DNA from: Thermodesulfatator autotrophicus
GTDB lineage: Bacteria > Desulfobacterota > Thermodesulfobacteria > Thermodesulfobacteriales > Thermodesulfatatoraceae
Direction of reading: 5' to 3'
NCBI RefSeq assembly: GCF_001642325.1
Contig: NZ_LSFI01000001.1
Location: 22,316 to 86,315 of the forward strand
DNA: 64,000 bases
The notes beneath the pieces were generated by a model. It worked only from the letters and a program-made list of their open reading frames with translations. It made no database searches and was not told the origin of the DNA. The position numbers and the translations under genes are program-made. Positions 8,673 to 19,468 of this stretch are shown here, piece after piece (positions within the stretch are counted from its first letter, which is position 1; each line of letters starts with the position of its first letter).

Positions 8673-8897
8673 TCACTTACGAAATATTAACGAAAATATA
8701 AGGGTTAAAAGAATACTTAAGAGAATACATGTTCCTAAAGGAAAATAGAAAGTAAAATTATCTCTTTTAATCAAAATATCACCGGGAAGCTTACCAAGAA
8801 AAGGTATTTTACTTCCAACAATCATTATCCCGCCAATAAAGACCATAAAAAGGCCTACTAACACTATAATTTTTCCTAAATCTTCAAAAGGGTTCAT
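8673..8897 (-). CDS. DUF2905-family small membrane protein
   Basis: A 74-aa protein with two transmembrane segments, about residues 10-28 and 49-71. They are joined by the family hallmark IPFLGKLPGDILIKRDNFTFYFPLGTCI (residues about 31-58). The function of DUF2905 is unknown. It overlaps the end of queH by 14 bp and is probably translated from the same message. GGAGG precedes the ATG at 8897. Confidence 0.88.
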   Translation of the reverse strand: MNPFEDLGKIIVLVGLFMVFIGGIMIVGSKIPFLGKLPGDILIKRDNFTFYFPLGTCILLSILLTLIFSLIFRK

Positions 8898-9477
8898 TTT
8901 TAACCCTCCTCATTTTCTTACGAAATTTTTTGTCATAGCGTTCCTGTTCACTAAATATACAACCACAATAAGGCTGGCGGTAGATGTCAAGCTTTTTAGC
9001 TTCTTCCTGCCCTTCTTCCCAGCCAGCTCTAAAATCGCGATATAAAAAGGGAATTTTATGGCGAAAAGAAAGGTCTTCAGCTATATCTCTTATTAACTCG
9101 TGGGCCTGATAACGGCTGTAAAGGAGCGTAGTAGTAAAGGCTAAAGCCTTTTCTTCAATGGCTTTTTTTACCACCTGTTCAAGCCTTATCAAATAACATA
9201 TCTCACAGCGCTTATGTTCCCGATAAATAACGGCCTTAAGAAAATCCCTGAGGCCGTAATTGGTATCATAAATCACGGGTAAATTTTTAATTTCTGATAC
9301 CTCTTTTAAAGCCCGAATCCTTCTGCGAAATTCCTGATAAGGGTGTATATTAGGGTTAAAAAAATAACCTGTTACATCAAAACCTTCTTCGCGGAGTTTT
9401 TTTAACGGATAAAGAGTGCAGGGGCCACAACAAATATGAAGCAGAATTTTAGATTTTTTCATTTTCGTCATAATCAT
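8884..9477 (-). CDS. queH: Epoxyqueuosine reductase QueH
   Basis: Reduces epoxyqueuosine to queuosine in the wobble base of tRNA, replacing QueG in many anaerobes. The 197-aa protein has the cysteine pattern of the family (former DUF208): HICCGPC (about residues 14-20), RCEICY (about 100-105) and YCGCIFSEQ near 169-177. These cysteines bind an Fe-S cluster and a further metal. The start is uncertain because Met1, Met3 and Met6 all lack a convincing ribosome site; the longest is given. Other queuosine genes are not in the window. Confidence 0.92.
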   Translation of the reverse strand: MIMTKMKKSKILLHICCGPCTLYPLKKLREEGFDVTGYFFNPNIHPYQEFRRRIRALKEVSEIKNLPVIYDTNYGLRDFLKAVIYREHKRCEICYLIRLEQVVKKAIEEKALAFTTTLLYSRYQAHELIRDIAEDLSFRHKIPFLYRDFRAGWEEGQEEAKKLDIYRQPYCGCIFSEQERYDKKFRKKMRRVKNEPF

Positions 9478-9499
9478 GAAGATTTGTTTAAAGACCTGT

Positions 9500-9612
9500 T
9501 AAAAAGGTGTTGAAATTTATGTTGAAATATTTTACCTCAAAATTTAAACAAAGTTTTCAACAATTTCTATTATTAGAAAATCCTGGCTTTTACCTTTTTT
9601 TTAACAATTTAA
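9500..9612. other. AT-rich repeat-word region upstream of dnaN (possible origin)
   Basis: This 187-bp gap separates divergent queH and dnaN. It contains TTTCAACA in inverted orientation at 9508-9515 and 9520-9527 and directly at 9555-9562, plus TTTTAACA near 9600, within very AT-rich DNA. The words differ from the standard DnaA box (TTATNCACA). Origins often lie beside dnaN/gyrB, so an origin is possible but unproven; dnaA is not here. The dnaN promoter must also lie here (a TATATAA sequence near 9619). Confidence 0.3.
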
Positions 9613-9664
9613 ACCCACTATATAAACAAAATTTTTTAAAAAGAACTTAATATAGGAGTAAGAA

Positions 9665-13170
<3,506 letters not shown>

Positions 13171-13179
13171 GAGGTAGCT

Positions 13180-13383
13180 ATGGAGTGTCAAAAAGAAAAA
13201 AATCTTGCTCGTTGTAATTGTACTTACGAACCCTGCTCCAAAAAAGGTATTTGCTGTGAGTGTTTGAGTTATCATTTATCAAGGCGTGAGCTTCCAGGGT
13301 GCTGTTTTCCACCTGAGGCTGAGCGCACCTGGGACCGTTCTTTTGAACACTTTGCTCGTCTGGTAAGGGAAGGAAAAATTTAG
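13180..13383 (+). CDS. DUF6485-family Cys-rich small protein
   Basis: A 67-aa protein rich in cysteine: [21 protein letters not shown] (residues 13-33) then [20 protein letters not shown] (about 38-57). The pattern is that of DUF6485, a family of probable metal-binding proteins of unknown role found in anaerobes. AGGAGG stands 6 bases before the ATG and 9 bp after gyrB, so it is probably transcribed with dnaN-gyrB. It overlaps the convergent DUF4197 gene by 4 bp. Confidence 0.88.
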   Translation: MECQKEKNLARCNCTYEPCSKKGICCECLSYHLSRRELPGCCFPPEAERTWDRSFEHFARLVREGKI

Positions 13384-14129
13384 TTCTGGGTAGCTTTTTT
13401 GAATAATTTTTTTAAAAGCTCGGTGGTTCTAGCAGCAGGGTCTTTACGAATACGTTCTTCTTCCTGAGCCAATACAGTGAAAAGGCCTTCTAAACTTTTT
13501 TCGGTAACATATTTATCCAATTCTAGATTTTTTTGGTCTAAATAGCCAAGATAACTTTTAATGGTGGGAGACGATATAAGCTGCTGGTATTTTTGGGTTA
13601 CACCTATGCGATTTAAATTTTCCCTCACAATTGGTAAAAATTTTTGGTAAAGCTTTGGCCAGGTTTTTTCACGGAAATAATTGGTAACAGCGTGTTCTCC
13701 GCCGTTAAAAAGGTTTTTAACATCTTGTAAGGTTATACTTTTAGCTGTTTCTAAAAATATAGGCCAGGCTTCTTTGACTGCCTTTTCTGCCGCCTGGTTG
13801 AGGCTTATTTCAAAATCATCCGCCTGCTTTTCAAAGCCCAGTTTTCTCATGAAATTGGTGGCTTTATCCAAAGGGGCAGGAGGTGGAATGCGAATAAGTT
13901 CATTGTTTAGAAAGCCTCCATCCTGTCCGGTTTTATCAACTGTTCGCTTTAAGGCCACTAAAAGCAATTCTTTTAAACCTTTATTTAGGTCGGTTTCTGT
14001 TAAACTTTCTTCTTTTGATGGACTGGTGTTCTCTTTTATTATTTTTTGAAAGCTTTCCCAAAAACCAGCCTTAACAAAAGCAGGATTTAAGATCAGGAAA
14101 GAAATTATAAGTATGAGAATATTTTTCAC
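13380..14129 (-). CDS. DUF4197-family exported protein
   Basis: A 249-aa protein with a signal peptide (residues 1-21, ending VKAGF). The mature region is mostly helical. Family features include [18 protein letters not shown] (about 50-67), the segment IRIPPPAPL (about 79-87) and the late [10 protein letters not shown] (about 174-183). DUF4197 proteins are periplasmic or outer-membrane-associated with unknown function. It uses a GTG start with GGAGGGG upstream, and begins 24 bp after the tRNA-Arg gene, so it may be read through from the tRNA promoter. Confidence 0.85.
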   Translation of the reverse strand: MKNILILIISFLILNPAFVKAGFWESFQKIIKENTSPSKEESLTETDLNKGLKELLLVALKRTVDKTGQDGGFLNNELIRIPPPAPLDKATNFMRKLGFEKQADDFEISLNQAAEKAVKEAWPIFLETAKSITLQDVKNLFNGGEHAVTNYFREKTWPKLYQKFLPIVRENLNRIGVTQKYQQLISSPTIKSYLGYLDQKNLELDKYVTEKSLEGLFTVLAQEEERIRKDPAARTTELLKKLFKKATQN

Positions 14130-14152
14130 TAATTAAACCCCTCCAAAAAAGA

Positions 14153-14229
14153 TGGCGCGCCTGGGAGGACTCGAACCTCCAGCCTTTGGATTCGAAGTCC
14201 AACGCTCTATCCGGTTGAGCTACAGGCGC
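14153..14229 (-). tRNA. tRNA-Arg (anticodon TCG)
   Basis: A 77-nt cloverleaf with CCA encoded. The acceptor pairs GCGCCTG with CAGGCGC (discriminator G). The D-arm starts TAGCTCAACCGGATAGAGC. The anticodon stem TTGGA/TCCAA encloses CTTCGAA, giving anticodon TCG for CGA codons. The T-arm is GGAGG TTCGAGT CCTCC. There is no intron. It is the only tRNA gene seen in the window. Confidence 0.97.
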
Positions 14230-14294
14230 TTAAAAATATTAAGCCATAATAAGTAATTTTTGCCAAGTTTTTTATAAAAGATAGAAGACTTCAC

Positions 14295-14454
14295 AGGTGT
14301 CGTGGTGACCTCAGATCCTTTCGGTATCGCTAGGGACAGAGATTGCTTCGCTACTTCGTAGCTCGCAATGACTGGCACACTTTGTCACTGCGAGGAGCCT
14401 TTTCCATATTGTCACTGCGAGGAGCGCGCAAGTGCGACGAAGCAGTCTCAGGGG
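14295..14454. repeat. Dispersed intergenic repeat cluster B
   Basis: Between tRNA-Arg and the PEP-CTERM gene. The core occurs as GATTGCTTCGCTACTTCG with GCTCGCAATGAC (14341-14372), as a truncated CACTGCGAGGAGCC (14386-14399), and as CACTGCGAGGAGCGCGCAAG with CGACGAAGCAGTCTCAG (14413-14451). There is no gene. The clear AT-rich ends seen in other clusters are not obvious here. Confidence 0.75.
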
Positions 14455-14494
14455 GATAAGAGAAGCAGTTTTGATTTTGAGCTTATAGTAATTT

Positions 14495-14524
14495 AAAAAG
14501 GGGGTGAAGCTTCACCCCCTTTTT
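14495..14524 (-). terminator. Perfectly palindromic terminator after the PEP-CTERM gene
   Basis: A 30-bp perfect palindrome, AAAAAGGGGGTGAAG and its complement centred on AAGCTT at 14507-14512, with A5/T5 flanks. It lies 10 bp beyond the stop of the minus-strand gene. Being symmetrical it could also stop transcripts coming from the left. Confidence 0.9.
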
Positions 14525-14533
14525 GACTTTAGA

Positions 14534-15259
14534 TTACTTTTTGTTAAGGCGTTTACGGGCAACCCCTAAAGCGATGAGCCCACCAGCACTTAAGAGGAGT
14601 ACTGTGCTGGGTTCAGGCACAGCGGAAACTTTGAAATCAGCCGTTCCTGTTCCGTCTATAATACCGTTTGCTCCACCAAGAATATTATCAATAGTGGTAA
14701 TATCAGCATTAATAGTGGAATCTAAGTTATCAGCCGTAAGGGTTAAAATTATCTTTTTAATTTCGTCTCCAGGTTCAGCCAGGTCTGTGCCAGCATCATC
14801 TTCATAAAGATACCAGCTGAAAATAGCGTTTTGTACTAAGTAATCTCCTAAACTAAAAGAATAGCCACCATAAGTAATGTCAATTTGAGATACGTAAAAA
14901 TCACCTAAACTAAAGCTTCCACTGCTGGAAAGAGGGGCTTCCCAGGTGCCAATATAAGAAGTTCCTAAGTTATTATCAGCAAATTGATGGCCATAACCAA
15001 AATCAAGAGAAAAGCTGTCTATCTCTAAATACCAATCATAAGTACCTGCTGGTGGATTAGGTAAGGTAAGCCCTGTGATGTTGGAAATTTCAAGGGTTAA
15101 AGGACCATTAGTTGGAGTAGGTGGAGTATTTGTAGGATCAGAAAAACCTGTTAATGCAAAGTCAAAAGTAGTGTTATAGGTCCAGGTGTAGGCCCTGGCC
15201 CCAACCGCTAAAACCATCAACAAAAGAAATACCAAACTGCCAAAAATTAACTTTTTCAT
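14534..15259 (-). CDS. PEP-CTERM sorting-domain protein
   Basis: An exported protein of 241 aa. It has a signal peptide (residues 1-23, ending ARAYT), then a body rich in Thr, Ser, Asp and Gly, probably beta-structured. The C-terminal sorting tag is VPEPSTVLLLSAGGLIALGVARKRLNKK (residues 214-241): the PEP box, a hydrophobic helix and a basic tail. Such proteins are processed by exosortase and usually linked to exopolysaccharide or biofilm matrix. No exosortase is in the window, so it must be encoded elsewhere. A sigma-54-type promoter lies 35 bp upstream and a strong terminator follows; the gene is monocistronic. Confidence 0.93.
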   Translation of the reverse strand: MKKLIFGSLVFLLLMVLAVGARAYTWTYNTTFDFALTGFSDPTNTPPTPTNGPLTLEISNITGLTLPNPPAGTYDWYLEIDSFSLDFGYGHQFADNNLGTSYIGTWEAPLSSSGSFSLGDFYVSQIDITYGGYSFSLGDYLVQNAIFSWYLYEDDAGTDLAEPGDEIKKIILTLTADNLDSTINADITTIDNILGGANGIIDGTGTADFKVSAVPEPSTVLLLSAGGLIALGVARKRLNKK

Positions 15260-15293
15260 GATTTACCCCCTAAAATTTTTGGTGATTTTTAAT

Positions 15294-15310
15294 ATGCAAT
15301 AAAAATGCCT
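15294..15310 (-). promoter_or_regulatory. Sigma-54 (-24/-12) promoter of the PEP-CTERM gene
   Basis: On the minus strand AGGCATTTTTATTGCAT matches the RpoN consensus TGGCAY-N5-TTGCW, with the invariant GG and GC exactly 10 bases apart. Expected transcription start is near 15284, giving a leader of about 25 bases that contains AGGGGGT before the ATG. Confidence 0.7.
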
Positions 15311-15408
15311 ATTTATTATTTTTCTCCAATTTTTCTAAATGTATTGATATTAAAGCAATTTTTAGTTCATTGTTTTTAACTATTATATATTCCGATACTC
15401 TAGATAAG

Positions 15409-15440
15409 AAAAAATTTTCCCTTGTGGGAAAAAATTTTCC
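15409..15440. repeat. Twin AAAAAATTTTCC motif with a small hairpin
   Basis: AAAAAATTTTCC occurs twice with a 20-bp period (15409-15420 and 15429-15440). Between them TTTTCCC and GGGAAAA form a 7-bp hairpin with a TTGT loop. It lies in the 310-bp divergent gap between the PEP-CTERM gene and the nickel operon. It could be a terminator-like structure or a protein site; the role is unknown. Confidence 0.4.
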
Positions 15441-15495
15441 ACTGAAGAAGGATTGATAAAAATCTCTCTATAGATAAACAACGGGCAAAATTTTC

Positions 15496-15524
15496 TTGAC
15501 ATAAAATCTAAAAATTATTAATAA
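15496..15524 (+). promoter_or_regulatory. Probable promoter of the nickel-uptake operon
   Basis: A perfect TTGACA (15496-15501) with a 17-bp spacer to TAATAA (15519-15524). The predicted start, near 15531, falls inside the operator that follows, so bound repressor would block transcription. Confidence 0.6.
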
Positions 15525-15528
15525 CTCG

Positions 15529-15555
15529 ATGTTACTGATATTAATATCGTAACAT
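15529..15555 (+). promoter_or_regulatory. NikR-type operator
   Basis: The inverted repeat ATGTTAC-N13-GTAACAT is perfect in both arms. It resembles the GTGTTAC-N13/14-GTAACAC signal predicted for NikR in deltaproteobacteria and methanogens (from memory of comparative-genomic work). It overlaps the predicted transcription start of a nickel ECF transporter operon. The 13-bp spacer itself contains a 12-bp palindrome, GATATTAATATC. Confidence 0.75.
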
Positions 15556-15569
15556 TAAGGAGGTATAAA

Positions 15570-16388
15570 ATGAAAAAATTTTGGTTGGTGTTACTGGCTT
15601 TGTTTTTAGGGTTAAGTTGTAAGGCCTGGGCTCATTTCCAGTTACTTATTCCTTCAAATGATATTGTAACGGTAAATGATGGGCGCCGGATAGAGCTTTT
15701 CTTAAATTTTACCCATCCCATGGAAGGTGGTCCAAACATGGAAATGGTTCGTCCAGAGGCCTTTGGAGTATTTGTGAAAGGGAAAAAATATGACCTTTTA
15801 AATTCCCTGCAAAAAATAAAATTACCCATTTATCCCAACTGGCATCCTGAAGCAGCTAAAGAAAAGGGCACAGCCACAGCCTGGAAAGCTATTTATAAGC
15901 TCCGTCGTCCAGGAGACCACATTTTTTATGTAGTTCCAAAGCCCTATTTTGAACCTTCTGAAGAAAAATTTATTCTTCAGATTACCAAGGTGGTAGTAAA
16001 TGCTTTTGGTGCTGAAGAAGGATGGGATTCTCCCGTTGGCCTTAAAGCTGAGATAATTCCTCTCACCAGACCTTACGGTTTATGGGAAGGGAACACTTTT
16101 CAGGGACTGGTACTTATCAATGGTAAGCCAGCTCCAAACCTTGAGGTAGAAGTGGAATACTACAACAAAGACGGCCGCGCTCATGCCCCAAAAGATCCTT
16201 TCGTTACCCAGGTTATCAAAACTGATGAAAACGGTGTTTTCACTTACACTGTTCCCTGGGCTGGCTGGTGGGGTTTTTCTGCCTTGGGAGATGGTGGTAT
16301 TCTTAAAAAAGATGGTAAAACTTATCCGGTAGAACTTGACGCTGTTATATGGATTAAGGCTTATCTTCTCCCCAAAGGAGTTAAATAA
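15570..16388 (+). CDS. DUF4198 periplasmic protein of the nickel-uptake operon (NikK-like)
   Basis: A 272-aa exported protein with a signal peptide (residues 1-21, SCKAWAHFQL). The mature N-terminus begins with His22, a typical feature of this family. DUF4198 proteins precede nickel/cobalt ECF transporters and are thought to bind the metal outside the membrane. Also visible are NFTHPMEGGPNMEMVRP (about residues 47-63) and a C-terminal carboxypeptidase-regulatory-like beta domain with KTDENGVFTYTVPWAGWW (about 217-234). First gene of the operon; AAGGAGG precedes the ATG and the stop overlaps nikM by 1 bp. Confidence 0.85.
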   Translation: MKKFWLVLLALFLGLSCKAWAHFQLLIPSNDIVTVNDGRRIELFLNFTHPMEGGPNMEMVRPEAFGVFVKGKKYDLLNSLQKIKLPIYPNWHPEAAKEKGTATAWKAIYKLRRPGDHIFYVVPKPYFEPSEEKFILQITKVVVNAFGAEEGWDSPVGLKAEIIPLTRPYGLWEGNTFQGLVLINGKPAPNLEVEVEYYNKDGRAHAPKDPFVTQVIKTDENGVFTYTVPWAGWWGFSALGDGGILKKDGKTYPVELDAVIWIKAYLLPKGVK

Positions 16389-16993
16389 TGCACATTTCTG
16401 AGGGGGTACTTTCGGCCCCGGTACTTATAGCCGGGGCCTTAGGTACTGGTATTGGGACATTTATTGGCTTGAAAAAGATTTCAGTTGAAAAAGTTCCACA
16501 AATAGCCCTTCTTTCAGCGGCTTTTTTTGTGGCTTCGTTGGTGCACGTGCCTTTAGGGCCAAGTTCTGTCCATCTGGTTTTAAATGGGCTGGTAGGTATT
16601 CTTTTAGGCTTAGCCACCTTTCCAGCCCTTCTGGTAGGGCTATTTTTACAGGCCCTTATTTTTCAATTCGGAGGGCTCACTACCCTGGGAGTAAATACCT
16701 TTAACATGGCCTTTCCAGGAGTAGTGGTTTATTATTTATTTGGTCCGCTGGTAAGGTCTTCTCGCTCTTTGATAGCAGGAGTTGGGGCTTTTTTGGCTGG
16801 AGCCCTGGCCATTCTTTTAAGTGGTATTCTGGTAGCCTTTGAACTTACTTTTACCGGGGAAAGTTTTAAAGCGGCAGCTAAACTCATTTTGGCGGCCCAT
16901 CTTCCGGTTATGATTATTGAAGGGATTGTTACCGTGCTTTTAGTGAGCTTCCTTAAAAAAGTGCGTCCAGAAATTTTTGGTCAGGAGGTTTGA
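16388..16993 (+). CDS. nikM: Nickel/cobalt ECF transporter substrate-specific subunit (CbiM/NikM)
   Basis: Integral membrane protein of 201 aa with about six hydrophobic helices. The N-terminus is MHISEGVLS; Met1-His2 form the exposed amino-terminal metal site that is essential in this family. Further conserved parts are HVPLGPSSVHLVLNG (about residues 53-67, with metal-binding histidines) and FGGLTTLGVNTFNMAFPG (about 95-112). Nickel is favoured over cobalt because of the NikR-type operator and the NikL-like partner, but specificity cannot be read directly. Confidence 0.92.
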   Translation: MHISEGVLSAPVLIAGALGTGIGTFIGLKKISVEKVPQIALLSAAFFVASLVHVPLGPSSVHLVLNGLVGILLGLATFPALLVGLFLQALIFQFGGLTTLGVNTFNMAFPGVVVYYLFGPLVRSSRSLIAGVGAFLAGALAILLSGILVAFELTFTGESFKAAAKLILAAHLPVMIIEGIVTVLLVSFLKKVRPEIFGQEV

Positions 16994-16994
16994 A

Positions 16995-17600
16995 GTGAAA
17001 CATTTTTTTGTCTTTGGGGTGATAGCCTTTTGGATCTTACTTAATAGCCCGGCTATAGCCCATAAAATAAATATTTTTGCTTACACCGAAGGTAACACCA
17101 TTCAGGGAGAAGTTTATTTTAACGATGGCTCTCCCGCTAAAAATACCAAAATTACCCTTTATTCTGTTAAAGGAGATAAGGTTCTTGCTGAAACAAAAAC
17201 AGATAAAGAGGGAATTTTTAAATTACCCATTCCCAAAGGTCTAAAAGAAGTAAAAGTCGTGGCCTGGGCAGAAATGGGGCATCGTGCCGAGATGAAACTA
17301 AAACTTTCCCAAAATAACGAAATAGCTTCTGCTGAAACTACTCAAGCCAAAGTCAAGCCAGCCAATTCTCAGGTTTTACCAGAAGTTGCCGCGGCAAATT
17401 CCATTTCAGAAGAACTGTTTAGAAAAATTATACGGGAAGAAGTTCGCAAAGAAATGGCTCCCCTTAAAAAGATGATTCAAGAGCTTGCTCGCCAGGCCGA
17501 CAAGCCTTCTCTGGGAGAAATTTTGGGAGGCATAGGTTATATTTTCGGCTTATTTGGGGTCTGGGCATGGTTTCAAGCCCGTGGCAAACGTGGCAAATGA
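16995..17600 (+). CDS. NikL-like accessory subunit of the nickel transporter
   Basis: A 201-aa protein. Residues 5-23 are an N-terminal membrane or signal segment ending SPAIAHKINIF, so the mature protein would start near His. It is followed by a beta-sandwich (about residues 30-105, EGVYFNDGSPAKNT-like strands), a charged helix (about 140-165) and a C-terminal transmembrane helix (about 172-194) before RGKRGK. This replaces the small CbiN subunit in many nickel systems. Start is GTG at 16995 with AGGAGG 6 bases upstream, 1 base after the nikM stop. Its end overlaps cbiQ by 4 bp. Confidence 0.78.
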   Translation: MKHFFVFGVIAFWILLNSPAIAHKINIFAYTEGNTIQGEVYFNDGSPAKNTKITLYSVKGDKVLAETKTDKEGIFKLPIPKGLKEVKVVAWAEMGHRAEMKLKLSQNNEIASAETTQAKVKPANSQVLPEVAAANSISEELFRKIIREEVRKEMAPLKKMIQELARQADKPSLGEILGGIGYIFGLFGVWAWFQARGKRGK

Positions 17601-18325
17601 AGAAAGAAAATTCTTTTTTGAAAAGTTGTGACCCAAGAGTAAAATTTGTTTTAGCATTACTATATGCAATCATAGTAGCTATAACTTATAATTTTAGTTT
17701 GTTAGTTTTAGCTTCTATTTTTTCACTAATTTGTTTATTATTAAGTGGACTTTCATTTTTTTATTACTTAAAAAGGTTAGGTTTAGTAAATTTATTCTTG
17801 GTTTTTGTTTTAATTACTTTGCCATTTACTACCCCTGGTGAAGAAGTTTTTAAAATTAAGTTTTTATCAGCTTCAAAAGAGGGAGTCAGTCTGGCCTTTC
17901 TAATTTTTTTTAAATCAAATTTAATTATTCTTACCACCACGGCCCTTTTATCAACTTCGTCTATCTTTGAGCTGGCTCACGCCCTTCATCATCTATTTTT
18001 ACCTTCAAAACTTGTTCAGTTGCTTTTTTTTACTTTTCGCTATTTACATGTGATTGAAAAAGAGTTCTGGCGTTTGAAAGATGCGGCGGTGGTGCGTTGT
18101 TTTGTCCCCCGTACCAATTTATTTACCTACCGTACCATGGCTTATCTGGTAGGAAGCCTTATTGTGCGCAGCTATGACCGTTCCCAAAGAGTTTATGAGG
18201 CCATGTTATGTAGGAGCTTTAATGGCACCTTCCCTGTATATCATCATTTCCATTTAAGGAAAAAAGATATACTTTTTGGAATTTTTGGTGTTACCTACCT
18301 CGTTGCTATTTTAATTTTGTGTTAA
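17597..18325 (+). CDS. cbiQ: ECF transporter transmembrane subunit (CbiQ/NikQ)
   Basis: A 242-aa coupling protein with about five membrane helices. It starts LKSCDPRVKFVLALLYAI, the CbiQ hallmark with the Asp-Pro-Arg-Lys pattern (about residues 8-25). ATPase-coupling segments are seen in the RYLHVIEKEFWRLKDAAVVR region (about 148-167) and in VRSYDRSQRVYEAMLCRSF (about 192-210), where the RxxxxxxAMxxRxF motif is close to family consensus. It translates from an ATGA overlap with the previous gene; an upstream in-frame ATG was rejected for that reason. Confidence 0.93.
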   Translation: MKKENSFLKSCDPRVKFVLALLYAIIVAITYNFSLLVLASIFSLICLLLSGLSFFYYLKRLGLVNLFLVFVLITLPFTTPGEEVFKIKFLSASKEGVSLAFLIFFKSNLIILTTTALLSTSSIFELAHALHHLFLPSKLVQLLFFTFRYLHVIEKEFWRLKDAAVVRCFVPRTNLFTYRTMAYLVGSLIVRSYDRSQRVYEAMLCRSFNGTFPVYHHFHLRKKDILFGIFGVTYLVAILILC

Positions 18326-18334
18326 AATTTTCCT

Positions 18335-19042
18335 ATGGCTTTACTAGAAATACGTAATTTGTGTTTTGGCTATCCCCAGCATTCGGTGTTTGAGGACTTT
18401 GATTTTTCTATTTTCCCTGGAGAAACAATAGGCCTGATGGGGCCAAACGGGGCAGGAAAAACCACGCTTTTACGTCTCATAGTGGGCCTTATAAAACCTC
18501 AGCGAGGTGAAATAATTTACAAGAATAGGATATGTCGAGAGGAAAAGGATTTTCGTTTTCTCAGGCGAGAGGTGGGCCTGGTTTTTCAAGACCCTGATGA
18601 CCAACTTTTTTGCCCCACGGTAGCTGAAGACATAGCTTTCGGGCCGCTTAATTTGGGGGTGCCCAGGGAAAAAATTCCTGGCCTGGTGAAAGAGACTTTA
18701 GATATTCTGGGGCTTTCTGGTTTTGAGGAAAGAGTTACTTATCGCCTCTCTGGCGGAGAAAAACGCCTGGTGGCTCTGGGTACAGTGCTAGCTATGAAAC
18801 CCAAGGTGTTACTGCTTGATGAGCCAACAGGAGACCTTGACCCCAGAAACATTGAAAGACTTAGCAAAATTCTTAACAAACTCTCGGCGGCAAAAGTGGT
18901 TGTATCGCATGATTTAAGTTTTCTTAAAACTATAGCTGAAAAGATATACTGGCTTGAGGATGGGAAGCTTTCTCTTTACTATGATGTTTCTTCTTACGAT
19001 TCTTCGCGTTTGATTTCTCTTGACAGAAGTATTTTTCATTAA
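18335..19042 (+). CDS. cbiO: ECF transporter ATP-binding subunit (CbiO/NikO)
   Basis: ABC ATPase of 235 aa that powers the nickel transporter. Walker A GPNGAGKTT (about residues 35-43), Q-loop VFQDPDDQLFCP (about 84-95), signature LSGGEKRLVALG (about 132-143), Walker B VLLLDEPTGDLDP (about 152-164) and the switch His in VVSHDLSF are all intact. It is the last gene of the operon, 9 bp after cbiQ. The C-terminus is short compared with cobalt CbiO proteins of about 270 aa. A repeat cluster follows. Confidence 0.95.
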   Translation: MALLEIRNLCFGYPQHSVFEDFDFSIFPGETIGLMGPNGAGKTTLLRLIVGLIKPQRGEIIYKNRICREEKDFRFLRREVGLVFQDPDDQLFCPTVAEDIAFGPLNLGVPREKIPGLVKETLDILGLSGFEERVTYRLSGGEKRLVALGTVLAMKPKVLLLDEPTGDLDPRNIERLSKILNKLSAAKVVVSHDLSFLKTIAEKIYWLEDGKLSLYYDVSSYDSSRLISLDRSIFH

Positions 19043-19080
19043 TGAACCAATTATGGTTGCACAAAAGAAGACCATTTCTG

Positions 19081-19423
19081 AGCTGTCATTGAGTCCTTAC
19101 TTGTTATTACGAGTCCCTTCCATGTTATTGCGAGTCCCTTCTTTTTAATTGTTTTAATTGTGGGCCCCCTTCTCTGTCATTGCGAGCGAAGCGAAGCAAT
19201 CTCAGATACTACTCGCGCTTTAGACTATTTCGCCTGTCCCGAGCGAAGCGATATATCTCTGAGACTGCTTCGTCGCGCTTGCGCGCTCCTCACAGTGACA
19301 GAGGGCTAGTCATTGTGAGCCCCGCCAGGGGCGAAACAATCTCGTCAAAGCAATCCTTGTTGCGAGGCAACACTGTCTCCGAGGCGATCTCAACCAGTCT
19401 CAGAATATTTTGAAAAGATCCTT
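19081..19423. repeat. Dispersed intergenic repeat cluster C
   Basis: Fills the 426-bp gap between cbiO and rex. The clearest core copy is CATTGCGAGCGAAGCGAAGC followed by AATCTCAG (19178-19205). There is an inverted copy GAGACTGCTTCGTCGCGCTT with GCGCGCTCCT (19261-19290) and several fragments of GTTATTGCGAGTCCC. The right end, CAGAATATTTTGAAAAGATC, resembles the inverted complement of the left ends of clusters A and D. A 77-codon open frame here is spurious. Confidence 0.75.
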
Positions 19424-19468
19424 TTAAATATTTGACGTCTTAAAACTACTTTGCTAGAAAATTGAAAA

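Noticed and set aside
14371..14386. TGGCAC as a possible second sigma-54 site
   Set aside because: No GC at the required 10-base spacing and it lies in repeat cluster B.
19180..19413. Open frame of 77 codons
   Set aside because: Lies entirely inside repeat cluster C, and its peptide is the familiar artefact of GCGAGC/GAAGCAATCTC repeats; no ribosome site.
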